A DNA stretch of 38,340 nucleotides from a virus, in IMG/VR virus record IMGVR_UViG_3300005563_000064, positions 1-38,340 of that record, one strand, 5' to 3'. Positions within the stretch are counted from its first letter, which is position 1. Every line of letters starts with the position of its first letter. The notes beneath the pieces are model-generated. The model had not been told where the DNA came from. It did not search any database and was given only the letters and a program-made list of their open reading frames with translations. Both the position numbers and the translations under genes were made by a program. Positions 1 through 7,586 of the stretch are shown in pieces.

Positions 1-56
1 GGAGCAGCATCAAAAACGCTTTCCAATTCCCCCCGCAGATCGTCTTGGGTTGCCAT
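1..56 (-). CDS. Scaffold-like capsid assembly protein, N-terminal fragment (runs off left edge)
   Basis: Only the first 18 codons are present, beginning MATQDDLRGELE, behind a strong AAGGAGG ribosome site. The gene continues beyond base 1. Its place after portal and zinc ribbon and before the capsid gene (in transcription order) is where podoviruses keep the scaffold, and the right edge of the window carries the matching C-terminal part, ending with a similar RDEISAAFEQS stretch. The function is inferred from position and from the helical, Gln-rich C-terminal fragment; the fragment itself is too short to identify. Confidence 0.6.
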   Translation of the reverse strand, partial: MATQDDLRGELESVFDAA

Positions 57-75
57 TCGGCCTCCTTGGGGTTGA

Positions 76-402
76 TTAAAGACCGTAACCGGCCATAACT
101 TCGTGCAAATCCTTCTTTATATCTCGCGGCTTTTCAGCAGCCTTTTGTTTCGGCGTCTCATTGCCAATTTCGACCAATCCATGATCGCGCAAATGTTCTT
201 TATGCTTGGATCGAGATGTAATCATTTCACCAGTTGCCATACTTTGATAAGGCTGAATATCGGCTACAACGTAAGGCGCGCAAATCTTACGCCGCATCTG
301 TTCTCCGCAGCAGCTAGGCAAATTCTCATCCATTTTAGCTACAGAACGATATAGATCCTGTTCTGCATGGCAGGAGTCACAATGCATAAGATAGATAGGC
401 AT
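76..402 (-). CDS. FmdB-like zinc-ribbon protein
   Basis: 108 residues. The N-terminus MPIYLMHCDSC, followed by a Cys-Cys-Gly-Glu knuckle near residues 31-34, has the spacing of the FmdB/CxxC-type zinc ribbon that is common in phages beside portal genes. The C-terminal half contains SRSKHKEHLRDHGLVEIGNE, a stretch I recall from this phage family with unknown function. The ATG overlaps the portal stop by one base (TAATG), so the two are translationally coupled. Zinc binding is expected from the family; a role in capsid assembly or regulation is unproven. Confidence 0.7.
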   Translation of the reverse strand: MPIYLMHCDSCHAEQDLYRSVAKMDENLPSCCGEQMRRKICAPYVVADIQPYQSMATGEMITSRSKHKEHLRDHGLVEIGNETPKQKAAEKPRDIKKDLHEVMAGYGL

Positions 403-2486
403 TAATCCCTCGCAGCTTCATTAGCAGCTTGGTTTTGCTGCGTTGTCAAAGTGGTCTGCGCAGAGATTTCAGCCGTTGTAATTTGTGTTTCCGCTTGTTT
501 CTCGGCCTTCCATTGCTCCAATTGCATGCGCATTATTTCAATCTGCATTTCAACCTGACCGCGTTGTGCTTCGGCCTGCGCTTCCATTGCTAAACGCTGT
601 TGTTCAAATTGAGCTTCCATCTGCATTCGTGCACGTTCAATCGCCATATCAGCTTGAGCGCGTGCAGCTTCTGTTTGCTGGTCAATCTGCGCTTTTTGTT
701 GAGCAATCTGCATGTCCATCTGCATCTTTTGCTGTGCCTGCTGCTGTTCAGCTTGCATCTTCATTTGCTCAGGGTCTGGCTGTTGTGGCTTGGGTTGACT
801 GAGAGCTTTAACAGTCGATTCGAATGCGGCTTCGATAGGACGGCCAGCTTTGAATCCACGCACACCGAACATCAGCATTTCACCCATCAATGGTGCCAAT
901 TCTGGCACTTGTTGAGCAGCCTCTACTGCTTGTTTCAGGAAGCCGCCAGCAGCTTGCAGGAACTCCATCCGAGATTGTTTCTCTTGCTGCTCATCCAACT
1001 CGACCATCGAATCAGTAGCTACCTCAATCTGATAATTACGTAGTGGCTCAGACTTAAGCAATTGAATAGCTTGGTCAGCTAACGGCGCATCATCCGTACC
1101 CATAATCCCGGAGATATCTTTCAATGCCTGGGAAGAATAGAAATTGCAGATCATGTCTGCTTTTAGACGCAGGATATCTGACGCAAAACGCGCCACATCA
1201 CCGATTGTTTCTTTCAACCGGAGAGAAGCATAATTGCTCTTGATTTGTTGCGCTGTAGCAGTCTCAGAAGCCACAGAAGAGCCTCGGATAATATCGGATA
1301 GACCAGTGATATCGTAGATGACCTGTTTGCAGATATCGCGGGCTTTGTACAACTCATTCAAAGCACCGATAACCATGTCAATCGGCAGAAAATCAGTCGT
1401 TCCTTTGATGCCTTTCTCGCCGAACTGCGCCCAGTTATCAACAGGGATCATCACATTATCAACGCCCTCATTCAGAAGACGTTGAATACCAGTCTGACTT
1501 GCATCATAGACGCCAACAACCTTGACTGCCTTGACCAGCATCGAAATACGCTGCGTCAGATTGTCTAGTTCATTTGCTTGGTCCTGATACTCGATATAGT
1601 CAGCAACAGGGATGAGCGTATCGGTTGTCAGTGTTGCATAGAGAGGCTTAGGGCATGGGAAGAAGCCATCCAATTCGGTTGGATCTTCCTTAGTATCAAG
1701 CATCTTGCTGAATTCTTCAGCTACCCAATACGCCGTGAGAGTGGATTTATCCCAAATCTCCCAGACCTTCGCCTTCTTCATCTTCTCGGTCGAGGCGCTC
1801 ATTGCCAGTTCTTGCTGCAATTCCTCAAGACCTATAGGCACACTTGCTAGTGGCACTTCTTTGAATATCTCGCCAAAACGCTCTACACCTTCTTCACGGC
1901 CCATATAGACACGACGAGCTACCCAAGTCACTTCTTCCCATGTACGGGCAGGAGAGCATCGGAAATCTTCCCAGAACACATAATCAGCAGGCGTGCATTC
2001 ATACTTGTTTGGTACAACGTCTTGCTGTGCATCATCAGTAGTTTGAACTTGTTGATCGTTAGGGACTTGCGCCTCAAATCGAACCCATGCTACGCCACGG
2101 CCTGGAAGAAGGCGATCAAGCAAAGCTCCCCGAATAGCAGCGTCAAAATCGCAATAATGATCAATTTCATATTGCAGCACTCGCTCAAGGATTTCGGATG
2201 CACAACGAGCCTCGGGAGCGGCATCTTTATAACGCCGCTCGACCTGAGCTTTAGGCTTCTTGCTGTAGATAGCCGGAAACATGGTGCGGACATTCGACCA
2301 GAGAATGTTGTATCGCTTCTCTTTGAATGCGCCTTGTCGATCATCTCGGAAACGACGAACGATCTTCTTGCCACGTTCGATCCACTTCTTTTGATCCTTT
2401 TCGGCAAGCTTGAGCGCAATCAACCATTGTGAAGCACTCTTAGGCTCATCCTTGTCTACCGAAGTATCGACAGAATCGTCAATCAT
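402..2486 (-). CDS. Portal protein
   Basis: 694 residues, the size of P22-type portals. It forms the dodecameric ring at the capsid vertex through which DNA is packaged and ejected and on which the tail is built. The N-terminal two thirds has portal-like features (an early RFRDDRQ segment, a WSNVRTMFPA helix, a TGLSDIIRG segment near residue 395). Residues about 570-670 are extremely rich in Gln, Met and Ala with heptad character, a coiled-coil or barrel-like C-terminal extension. It lies directly downstream of TerL and a small gene, with one-base overlaps on each side, in standard head-gene order. Confidence 0.9.
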   Translation of the reverse strand: MIDDSVDTSVDKDEPKSASQWLIALKLAEKDQKKWIERGKKIVRRFRDDRQGAFKEKRYNILWSNVRTMFPAIYSKKPKAQVERRYKDAAPEARCASEILERVLQYEIDHYCDFDAAIRGALLDRLLPGRGVAWVRFEAQVPNDQQVQTTDDAQQDVVPNKYECTPADYVFWEDFRCSPARTWEEVTWVARRVYMGREEGVERFGEIFKEVPLASVPIGLEELQQELAMSASTEKMKKAKVWEIWDKSTLTAYWVAEEFSKMLDTKEDPTELDGFFPCPKPLYATLTTDTLIPVADYIEYQDQANELDNLTQRISMLVKAVKVVGVYDASQTGIQRLLNEGVDNVMIPVDNWAQFGEKGIKGTTDFLPIDMVIGALNELYKARDICKQVIYDITGLSDIIRGSSVASETATAQQIKSNYASLRLKETIGDVARFASDILRLKADMICNFYSSQALKDISGIMGTDDAPLADQAIQLLKSEPLRNYQIEVATDSMVELDEQQEKQSRMEFLQAAGGFLKQAVEAAQQVPELAPLMGEMLMFGVRGFKAGRPIEAAFESTVKALSQPKPQQPDPEQMKMQAEQQQAQQKMQMDMQIAQQKAQIDQQTEAARAQADMAIERARMQMEAQFEQQRLAMEAQAEAQRGQVEMQIEIMRMQLEQWKAEKQAETQITTAEISAQTTLTTQQNQAANEAARD

Positions 2487-2806
2487 TACGAGCCTTCACC
2501 TACCGACACATTGACGTTAGCTGTACCAGTTGCAGCAATCACGCTTATATTCAGGCGGCTATCAGCAGGAATACTAAACACTACGTCTTGGCCTGCAAGA
2601 ACAGGGGAACATGTAGCTGCTGCTGTTGTGCTAGGAACTGTAGCGACCTGAGCACCAGTGCCAACAGAGACATATACAGCCGAAGCCCCTTCATTAGCAA
2701 TCCGCAAACTATTACCAATGGCCGGAAGCTGCACAGATGCGCTAGCTGTAGTAGTAGCCGCGATAACACGGGTCAATGATTGCCCGGAAAATAGATCAAT
2801 CTTCAT
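2486..2806 (-). CDS. Small virion-like beta protein of unknown function
   Basis: 106 residues, rich in Ala, Val, Ser and Thr, with alternating hydrophobic strands (for example VYVSVGTGAQV and NISVIAATG). No signal peptide, no cysteine cluster. Composition resembles small capsid decoration or fibre-base proteins; two other genes in the window (5853-6209 and 35952-36338) have the same general look. It begins in an ATGA overlap with the TerL stop and shares one base with the portal start, so it is a true member of the head operon. No specific function is recognised. Confidence 0.7.
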   Translation of the reverse strand: MKIDLFSGQSLTRVIAATTTASASVQLPAIGNSLRIANEGASAVYVSVGTGAQVATVPSTTAAATCSPVLAGQDVVFSIPADSRLNISVIAATGTANVNVSVGEGS

Positions 2807-4212
2807 ATTCTGTCGTCCCTAGTTGGGGTGGATTTCCATAAATCATCAAGTGGCGCTGTTACGATGCGACCGTTCATGCCTTTTGCTGGGAAGACTGGCG
2901 GCTTATCAGCAGGCTTAATAATGACTTCCTGCATAGCCTGGCAACCATACGCAAAAGCATCTGACGGATGACTCGCCCAATTGTGAATTGGCTCTTTCGA
3001 GAAAACCTCAGTGTCCTTATTAAACTCAAACTCCCACGCTTCCAACCCATCAATTCCTTCTTCGCAAGCATCTTCATTGAACGCGCATCTGGCGATAACT
3101 GCTCTAGCTGCGCTAATTTGGTCAAGCTTGCGAGACTGATCAACGATCTTCATATGATCGTGGCCGAATCCCTTTACGAACCGTTCGATACTTGTGTGCT
3201 TGCTTTGAAACGTTTTAGCCTTAGCATCATGCGGAAGGAATATCTTGCCTAGCTTGCCTTTTGCTTCTTTAGATGAGAAATCAATCCCTACGATTTCAGT
3301 CAACACTTCCTGAATGCGAGGAATCCAGTCATCAGCATCAAACCCCGACTCTCCCTCGTACTTCAATAGGTTGAATCCACCCGGCAGAGGTTGCCAGTAC
3401 CACCAAGAGGCCGTATCTCTAAATCCCAAGTCACTAGAAACATAGATAGGCGCACCGTTAGGATCATAGGCAATATCGTTTGTTATCCGACCTTCCCTAC
3501 GTGCTGCTGCTACCCACTTACCAAGGATAGAACCTTGCAAGTTGCCGAATGCGCCTTCCCATACGTGATCGTATGTATCAGGACGTTCTAGCAGATCGCT
3601 AACTCTGGTTCGTTCAAGCGTCGCAGGAAACCAAGGATTATCCCGCCAGTTAATCTCAGCGACTTTAATACGTGGATTCTTGCTTAAACGAAACCGCTTG
3701 TGAACTGCTGAACTCTTCCGCTCTGGATTCCAAGTTACCCACAGCTCTGCATTCCAGTCGTCGCCCTCTTCCCGCAATGTAGGAATTAGCGTCTTAAATG
3801 CGTTCTCTGTAACTGGCTCGCCCTCATCTACCCAGCAAATAAGGATACGTCCCTTAGACTTGATACTGTCGATATTGCGATCTAAGCCAGCAAAGGAAAA
3901 GGTTATGCGCCCATCTTTACTCTTGATGTACTTCTCACCTATGTCGTAATAAGCAAGAAGAAAAGGCTCCTCCTCTATTGCTCGTTTACATTCTTCCAGG
4001 CTTGAATCTTCAAGAGAGTTCATGAACTGGCGAGCGCAAAGAATTTGGCCTTTGATGCCCTGCTTACCGTATATGTAACCTCTCACTGCTGCCATCTTGG
4101 CGAAGGATCTTGTCTTGCCTGATCCTCGACCGCCATGTGCGCCTCTTACATCTGCCTCACCACTAAAGACCGGAACTAGCTTCTTAGGCAGCTTTACTTG
4201 AATCGTGGTCAT
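2803..4212 (-). CDS. terL: Terminase large subunit
   Basis: 469 residues, normal for the family. It is the packaging motor: an N-terminal ATPase drives DNA into the prohead and a C-terminal RNase H-like nuclease cuts the concatemer. Visible motifs: Walker A GGRGSGKT at 27-34, Walker B ILICWVDEGE at 123-132 with catalytic Glu, and nuclease acidic residues at SSDLGFRDT (Asp261), FLPHDA (Asp329) and HPSDAFAYG (Asp418). It overlaps TerS by four bases (ATGA) and the next gene likewise. No truncation or missing catalytic residue is apparent. Confidence 0.96.
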   Translation of the reverse strand: MTTIQVKLPKKLVPVFSGEADVRGAHGGRGSGKTRSFAKMAAVRGYIYGKQGIKGQILCARQFMNSLEDSSLEECKRAIEEEPFLLAYYDIGEKYIKSKDGRITFSFAGLDRNIDSIKSKGRILICWVDEGEPVTENAFKTLIPTLREEGDDWNAELWVTWNPERKSSAVHKRFRLSKNPRIKVAEINWRDNPWFPATLERTRVSDLLERPDTYDHVWEGAFGNLQGSILGKWVAAARREGRITNDIAYDPNGAPIYVSSDLGFRDTASWWYWQPLPGGFNLLKYEGESGFDADDWIPRIQEVLTEIVGIDFSSKEAKGKLGKIFLPHDAKAKTFQSKHTSIERFVKGFGHDHMKIVDQSRKLDQISAARAVIARCAFNEDACEEGIDGLEAWEFEFNKDTEVFSKEPIHNWASHPSDAFAYGCQAMQEVIIKPADKPPVFPAKGMNGRIVTAPLDDLWKSTPTRDDRI

Positions 4213-4529
4213 TGCCCGATTAGTTCAATACGGCTCACTGTTTCGATTGCATCACCATCCTTACCAGTGATTTCAGTACGAGCCAACTTAGGCGCAGCAA
4301 ACTCAGCCAACTTAGCCAGCAAATCAAGCGCCTTGCCCGGATCAGGCTTAACGTCTCCTGAGCCTTCTGCGACCTGTTGCAGCCAAGTTGCTACATTGGT
4401 ACGGTTGTCATCCAAAAGCGCCTGTACGGTCATTCTGAACTCTTGCGTAGACTTATTGACACATCCCTTTGGGCGTCCTTGACCGGGCCTTTTCTCACCT
4501 TTCTTAAAGGTTCCTGGGTTTGTTGACAT
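4209..4529 (-). CDS. terS: Terminase small subunit candidate
   Basis: 106 residues. The N-terminus PGQGRPKGCVNKS is the basic AT-hook-like start typical of small terminase proteins of the DUF5681-like type, followed by helices for oligomerisation. It should recognise the packaging site and load TerL. Its ATG lies behind a GAAGGA ribosome site and its stop overlaps the TerL start (ATGA). It is the first gene after a promoter and terminator pair, so its expression, and that of the whole late operon, probably depends on read-through of that terminator. Confidence 0.8.
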   Translation of the reverse strand: MSTNPGTFKKGEKRPGQGRPKGCVNKSTQEFRMTVQALLDDNRTNVATWLQQVAEGSGDVKPDPGKALDLLAKLAEFAAPKLARTEITGKDGDAIETVSRIELIGQ

Positions 4530-4573
4530 ACTGTTAATCCTTCTCGGTGTTAGACCGATACTGATTAGAAATC

Positions 4574-4605
4574 AAAAAAGCCGCTACCGTAACTGGTAGC
4601 GGCTT
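4574..4605 (-). terminator. Strong intrinsic terminator just upstream of TerS
   Basis: On the minus strand the sequence folds as AGCCGCTACC, a six-base loop, GGTAGCGGCT and then a run of six T. Arms are 4579-4588 and 4595-4604, with one further A-T pair at 4578/4605. It lies between a good promoter (4668-4696) and the TerS start (4529), so without antitermination it should stop late transcription after about 90 bases. On the plus strand no T-run follows, so it acts on minus-strand RNA only. Confidence 0.9.
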
Positions 4606-4667
4606 AAACTCACGCTGACGCGGAGGAGAGTGAAATTTTGGAGGCAATTCGACTGCCTTCACGCGGA

Positions 4668-4696
4668 ACTATACTACTCGTTTTGTAGGAATGCAA
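4668..4696 (-). promoter_or_regulatory. Candidate late promoter (pR'-like)
   Basis: Minus strand: -35 TTGCAT (4691-4696), 17-base spacer, -10 TATAGT (4668-4673). The predicted start near 4661 gives a short leader with a small hairpin (arms 4643-4646 and 4654-4657, nested in 4630-4634 and 4658-4662), then the terminator at 4574-4605, then TerS. The -10 is a five of six match to consensus. This matches the lambda pR'/tR' arrangement in which Q lets polymerase pass the terminator. Confidence 0.65.
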
Positions 4697-4707
4697 TACT
4701 TTTGTTT

Positions 4708-5103
4708 TCAGAATAAATAACTTGTTTTTGGATTTTTCTTGAGCAATCTTTCTAAATCTGTTTTTGCCTCATCGTAAGTTTGAATAAGGTCAATAAAATT
4801 GAACTTTATCACCTCTCCTATCCCTAGCGTGCTATAGACTGCCCATTTGTGCCGATGTTTAAGGCTTTCAATGCATGCGTTGGTCGCCGCTCCTATTTCT
4901 GCATCATGCGCTAGCTGAGCCTCAAATGGGTCATGGCCGTAACCATCCTCATTGGCTGTCAATCCTCCCATTGGCCTTGCGCTGAGATTTGCTGCTTGAG
5001 TGCCTGACATATGGTACCTCCAGCATTCCAGGCAGTAACCAATTGCATCTGAGCGAATGTTTGATTGCGCTTGATACTCTTGTTTCGTTACTCGGCGTAG
5101 CAT
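4708..5103 (-). CDS. Candidate Q-like late regulator (hypothetical)
   Basis: 131 residues behind an AAGGAG ribosome site. It has a CLEC pair near residues 24-27 and a helical C-terminal half ending KTSYLF. I recall similar proteins in Burkholderiales phages, starting with the same ARRVTKxxYQAQSNIRSDAIG type of N-terminus, without a firm function. It ends 12 bases before the -35 of the late promoter, exactly where lambdoid phages keep Q. No classical Q zinc finger is visible. The regulatory role is an inference from position; it could instead be an unrelated last gene of the early operon. Confidence 0.6.
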   Translation of the reverse strand: MLRRVTKQEYQAQSNIRSDAIGYCLECWRYHMSGTQAANLSARPMGGLTANEDGYGHDPFEAQLAHDAEIGAATNACIESLKHRHKWAVYSTLGIGEVIKFNFIDLIQTYDEAKTDLERLLKKNPKTSYLF

Positions 5104-5112
5104 TTTCTCTCC

Positions 5113-5856
5113 TTACATTTGAATTTCTTGCCCTGCTCGATAAGTAAATGTTGGCGTACCCGTGTTGTTGACTGTACGCAACCTTGCGTAATAACCAGCA
5201 GGAACAAATCCGCTCACTACGTTTGTAGTTGGCTGAACACCTTGTAAAGCAATTGCCAATGTGTAAGTTTGCCCATTTCCTGCAATACTTAGGGTTTGAA
5301 CGTTTGTCGTGAAACCACTGTCACTCGCAATCTCCAAGATTACATCCCCATTCTGTCCACCAGCGATAGAGGCAGTTACCGTAATTTGAACACTATAAAC
5401 GACGAGAGCAGGACGCGTGGTGCTAATTTGAAACGCCGTATTCAGCGATCGTGTTGCGCTAGATTGGCTAGGAGGCGTGATTGTGGGGATAGTGGGCTTA
5501 TTCAGGATTTGTGCCACACCGCTAGAGGCATTCCAATCGCTGTTGACTTGAGCAGCCGGGATAGATGGCTTATTGAGGATCTGGCTAAGACCTGTGCTTG
5601 AATTCCAATCTGCATTCACCGGCGTTGCGGTTACGTCCAATACGCTACCAGTGAAAGCTAAGCCTGACCCAAGCGTTACCCAGAAAGGCGCATTGTTCGG
5701 AATATCGTACCCAATCACCCCAGCACTTGGAGGTGGCCCGATATCCTGAGTGACATTCCCATTGTCATTTGAATTGCGGCTCATCATTCGAGTCGAGTAA
5801 GGAGCGGCAAACGAAAGTTGGCTAACTGCCAACACAGTGAGAATGAGGTATTTCAT
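5113..5856 (-). CDS. Secreted protein with phage-fibre repeats
   Basis: 247 residues from the ATG at 5856, which overlaps the preceding stop as ATGA; an ATG 12 bases upstream is less likely. The N-terminus MKYLILTVLAVSQLSFAAPY is a clean Sec signal peptide, unusual for a virion protein. Near residues 80-125 a motif of the type DWNSSTGLSQILNKPSIP occurs twice; this repeat is well known in phage tail-fibre and structural proteins. The rest is beta-rich. It sits outside the late operon, between tRNA-Tyr and the Q-like gene. Possibly exported to the periplasm or cell surface; function unknown. Confidence 0.7.
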   Translation of the reverse strand: MKYLILTVLAVSQLSFAAPYSTRMMSRNSNDNGNVTQDIGPPPSAGVIGYDIPNNAPFWVTLGSGLAFTGSVLDVTATPVNADWNSSTGLSQILNKPSIPAAQVNSDWNASSGVAQILNKPTIPTITPPSQSSATRSLNTAFQISTTRPALVVYSVQITVTASIAGGQNGDVILEIASDSGFTTNVQTLSIAGNGQTYTLAIALQGVQPTTNVVSGFVPAGYYARLRTVNNTGTPTFTYRAGQEIQM

Positions 5857-6209
5857 GCGTGAATCCATGTGTTGGCGTCAATCTTTTGGAATGTGAAGCA
5901 GTCGCTTGCCGTCAAGGCTGATATGGTATTCATAATGGTTGTTGCACCATTAAGTGTTAAAGCGACAATGTTTTGAGATGTACAGATAGTTACCCGTTGA
6001 CCGATTCGGCTACTAGCTTCATTCGGCAACGTAACCGTCAAAGTAGCCAATGGGCCAGCAGGCGCAAGGTAAGTTGTCTGGTCAATTGAGTTATTGGCAA
6101 AGACGACTGTTTGCCCTGTAGTTGGGACAAGTTTTACTGTCGTGTTCTTTGAAGCGTATAAAGCATCAGCAGTGACTTGCTGCATACCTGAGGAAGATGA
6201 TCGTAGCAT
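5853..6209 (-). CDS. Small virion-like beta protein
   Basis: 118 residues, Thr, Ala and Val rich, with strands such as VTLPNEASSRIGQRVTI. The sequence resembles phage fibre-tip or decoration domains that follow a VTLP plus IGQRVTI pattern. No signal peptide, unlike its downstream partner, with which it overlaps by ATGA. The start follows a CGGAG ribosome site. It is the first protein gene after tRNA-Tyr in the same direction, so it may be co-transcribed with the RNA unit at 6283-6638. Function not recognised. Confidence 0.65.
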   Translation of the reverse strand: MLRSSSSGMQQVTADALYASKNTTVKLVPTTGQTVVFANNSIDQTTYLAPAGPLATLTVTLPNEASSRIGQRVTICTSQNIVALTLNGATTIMNTISALTASDCFTFQKIDANTWIHA

Positions 6210-6282
6210 GACGTACTCCGAAGTTAATGTTTATTTTTAATCCTCGGACGGTTGCGCCCTCTTACGTATTTTACTAGAAACT

Positions 6283-6368
6283 TGGTGGAAGGAGAAGGAT
6301 TCGAACCTTCACGGACTAGCCGACCTGCGGGTTACAGCCGCGTGCCCTACCGAATAGGCGTCCCTACC
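6283..6368 (-). tRNA. tRNA-Tyr (anticodon GTA), CCA encoded
   Basis: The minus strand folds as a class II tRNA of 86 bases: acceptor GGTAGGG with TCCTTCC (one mismatch, one G-U), D stem GCCT with GGGC, anticodon loop CTGTAAC giving GTA, a long variable arm with a CGG/CCG stem, T arm GAAGG TTCGAAT CCTTC, discriminator A and a genomic CCA. The long variable arm and GTA anticodon identify tyrosine. The acceptor mismatch and an AC instead of the usual U8 to A9 make it slightly degenerate, so charging efficiency is uncertain. Phage tRNAs usually supplement host decoding. Confidence 0.88.
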
Positions 6369-6638
6369 ATTATTACTTGTGCTTACCTGCGTATTGAATA
6401 GGCGATCCAAGATTGATACGCGGGGCCGAGATTCTCAACCACATTTAAGATTGCCCTCTGGTTTGTCCCATAAGCTAATCTTGTTCACCTAATGGGAGGA
6501 CTCTGCGTGCAACTGCATAGCAAGTAATACAAAGTCCGTACTGCCATGCTCCCATTAAGTGCCTTGTTTCGTAAGGCAACGGATATATATCGTGACGGAA
6601 TATATATCACCAATAGAAAGCGCGATGATTCCAAATCG
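6369..6638 (-). ncRNA. Candidate structured RNA leading into tRNA-Tyr
   Basis: No gene fits here, but helices are dense. On the minus strand: 13 consecutive pairs between 6549-6561 and 6486-6498 (one G-U), inside which GACT/AGTC pairs (6499-6502 with 6533-6536); 9 pairs between 6600-6608 and 6582-6590; TGCCTT/AAGGCA (6560-6565 with 6573-6578); AAGATT/AATCTT (6447-6452 with 6477-6482); GCGTAT/ATACGC (6389-6394 with 6416-6421). The G-U in the longest helix would be a C-A mismatch on the plus strand, favouring minus. A promoter lies just upstream. Family not recognised. Confidence 0.6.
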
Positions 6639-6645
6639 CATACTC

Positions 6646-6673
6646 ATCATAGCAAATGTACTGTTAAATACAA
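6646..6673 (-). promoter_or_regulatory. Candidate promoter of the RNA/tRNA-Tyr unit
   Basis: Minus strand: -35 TTGTAT (6668-6673), 16-base spacer, -10 TATGAT (6646-6651) preceded by TGC, an extended -10. The predicted start is near 6638. It overlaps the end of the gene at 6664-6906. The same TATGAT hexamer is used by the early plus-strand promoter at 15980-15985. Confidence 0.5.
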
Positions 6674-6906
6674 GGGTCAATCCCCATTTCTGCGAGGATT
6701 TCATCCGAAAGCTTAGCCAACGGATATGATGGGCATTTTAATTCATGCGCATTCATCATATATAAAACATTAGCCAAACATTCGATTTTTGTTTTGTGAT
6801 TAAATTTTTCTCCACTAGATACATGCGTTGTGTATCCACCGCCTATATCTTCATAGATATAGAAATCTGAATTACCCTCATAGCCAAAACGAACATAGGC
6901 CATCAT
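6664..6906 (-). CDS. Hypothetical protein
   Basis: 80 residues, acidic to neutral, soluble, with aromatic N-terminal half (FGYEGNSDFYIYED) and a helical C-terminus ending GIDPCI. The start at 6906 overlaps the upstream stop (ATGATG), so it is in the same translational chain as the next two genes. No family recognised. Its 3' end contains the candidate promoter for the RNA unit. Confidence 0.7.
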   Translation of the reverse strand: MMAYVRFGYEGNSDFYIYEDIGGGYTTHVSSGEKFNHKTKIECLANVLYMMNAHELKCPSYPLAKLSDEILAEMGIDPCI

Positions 6907-7220
6907 TTTTCCTTTAAATAGTACATATCTTGCTTAAGCATAATTCTGCCATTGTCGCATTGATAATATGGAACTGGGCCACGCCCGGCATATCCTACAA
7001 CTTGGCAGTTATGATTCGTCATATAAGCCCTAGCGCGATCTTCTCTACCCCAACTCATCTTTGCCGAAGCAACGAACAAAATAATCGCCATAAGACCAAC
7101 AATCAAAGTAACAACCCACCAAAAGACTTTCCAATACTTATTCATCTCTGGCTCTGTCAAATAATCTTCATAAGAAATTATTGAGATTCCTTGGTATCTT
7201 TCATTTGGATGCGGAATCAT
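6903..7220 (-). CDS. Single-pass membrane protein
   Basis: 105 residues with one transmembrane segment at about 31-52 (VFWWVVTLIVGLMAIILFV). The downstream part, with REDRARAYMTNHNCQVVGYAG and a YQCDNG segment, belongs to a phage family I recall by its AKMxWGRE junction; function unknown. The C-terminal two cysteines could form a disulphide if it faces the periplasm. Start at 7220 forms TAATG with the previous stop and has a GGAG site; an internal ATG at residue 26 is a possible alternative. Confidence 0.75.
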   Translation of the reverse strand: MIPHPNERYQGISIISYEDYLTEPEMNKYWKVFWWVVTLIVGLMAIILFVASAKMSWGREDRARAYMTNHNCQVVGYAGRGPVPYYQCDNGRIMLKQDMYYLKEK

Positions 7221-7585
7221 TATTTCTCTCCTTCATCTGGAACTTCATTGCCAAACTTAAATTTCACAATGCCCAGACAAGTAACGATGAGCAATGTTGG
7301 GCCGTATAACCCATGGTGCGATTCCCATTCTCCGATTAGTTTTTGAGCACCAGGACAATACTCTTCCACCAGAGGGCCTCCAATTGACCAATCCTCAGAA
7401 GGATTATACAAAACTTCTTTTGGCTCAGGCCTTGGTGCGGATGCAGAAATAAAGCCAGGATACTCAATCATCTCCACGCAGAAATAGCTATCCTCCCTCT
7501 GATGCTTGATGATCTTTACATTCTTCCCTAATGCTTTTCCGGTCCAGTAGTCCAGCAAATAGCCGGAGAGTTCAGAAGTCTTCAT
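7220..7585 (-). CDS. DUF2591-type phage protein
   Basis: 121 residues. The N-terminus KTSELSGYLLDYWTGKA, a central YNPSEDWSIGGPLVE and the ending KFKFGNEVPDE match the recognisable layout of DUF2591, a family almost confined to phages. Function is unknown. It has a GAGGAA ribosome site and lies one base after the HNH gene and one base overlapped with the membrane protein gene, in the middle of the small-gene operon. Confidence 0.8.
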   Translation of the reverse strand: MKTSELSGYLLDYWTGKALGKNVKIIKHQREDSYFCVEMIEYPGFISASAPRPEPKEVLYNPSEDWSIGGPLVEEYCPGAQKLIGEWESHHGLYGPTLLIVTCLGIVKFKFGNEVPDEGEK

Positions 7586-7586
7586 G

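Noticed and set aside
2090-2419. 109-codon frame within the portal gene on the same strand
   Set aside because: No ribosome site and no conserved motif; it lies wholly within the portal reading frame, unlike the methylase pair it does not share ends with its host gene.
6283-6368. tRNA-Tyr as an integration (att) site
   Set aside because: There is no integrase in the window, and the tRNA is complete and co-directional with a structured RNA; a tRNA gene carried for decoding or processing fits better.
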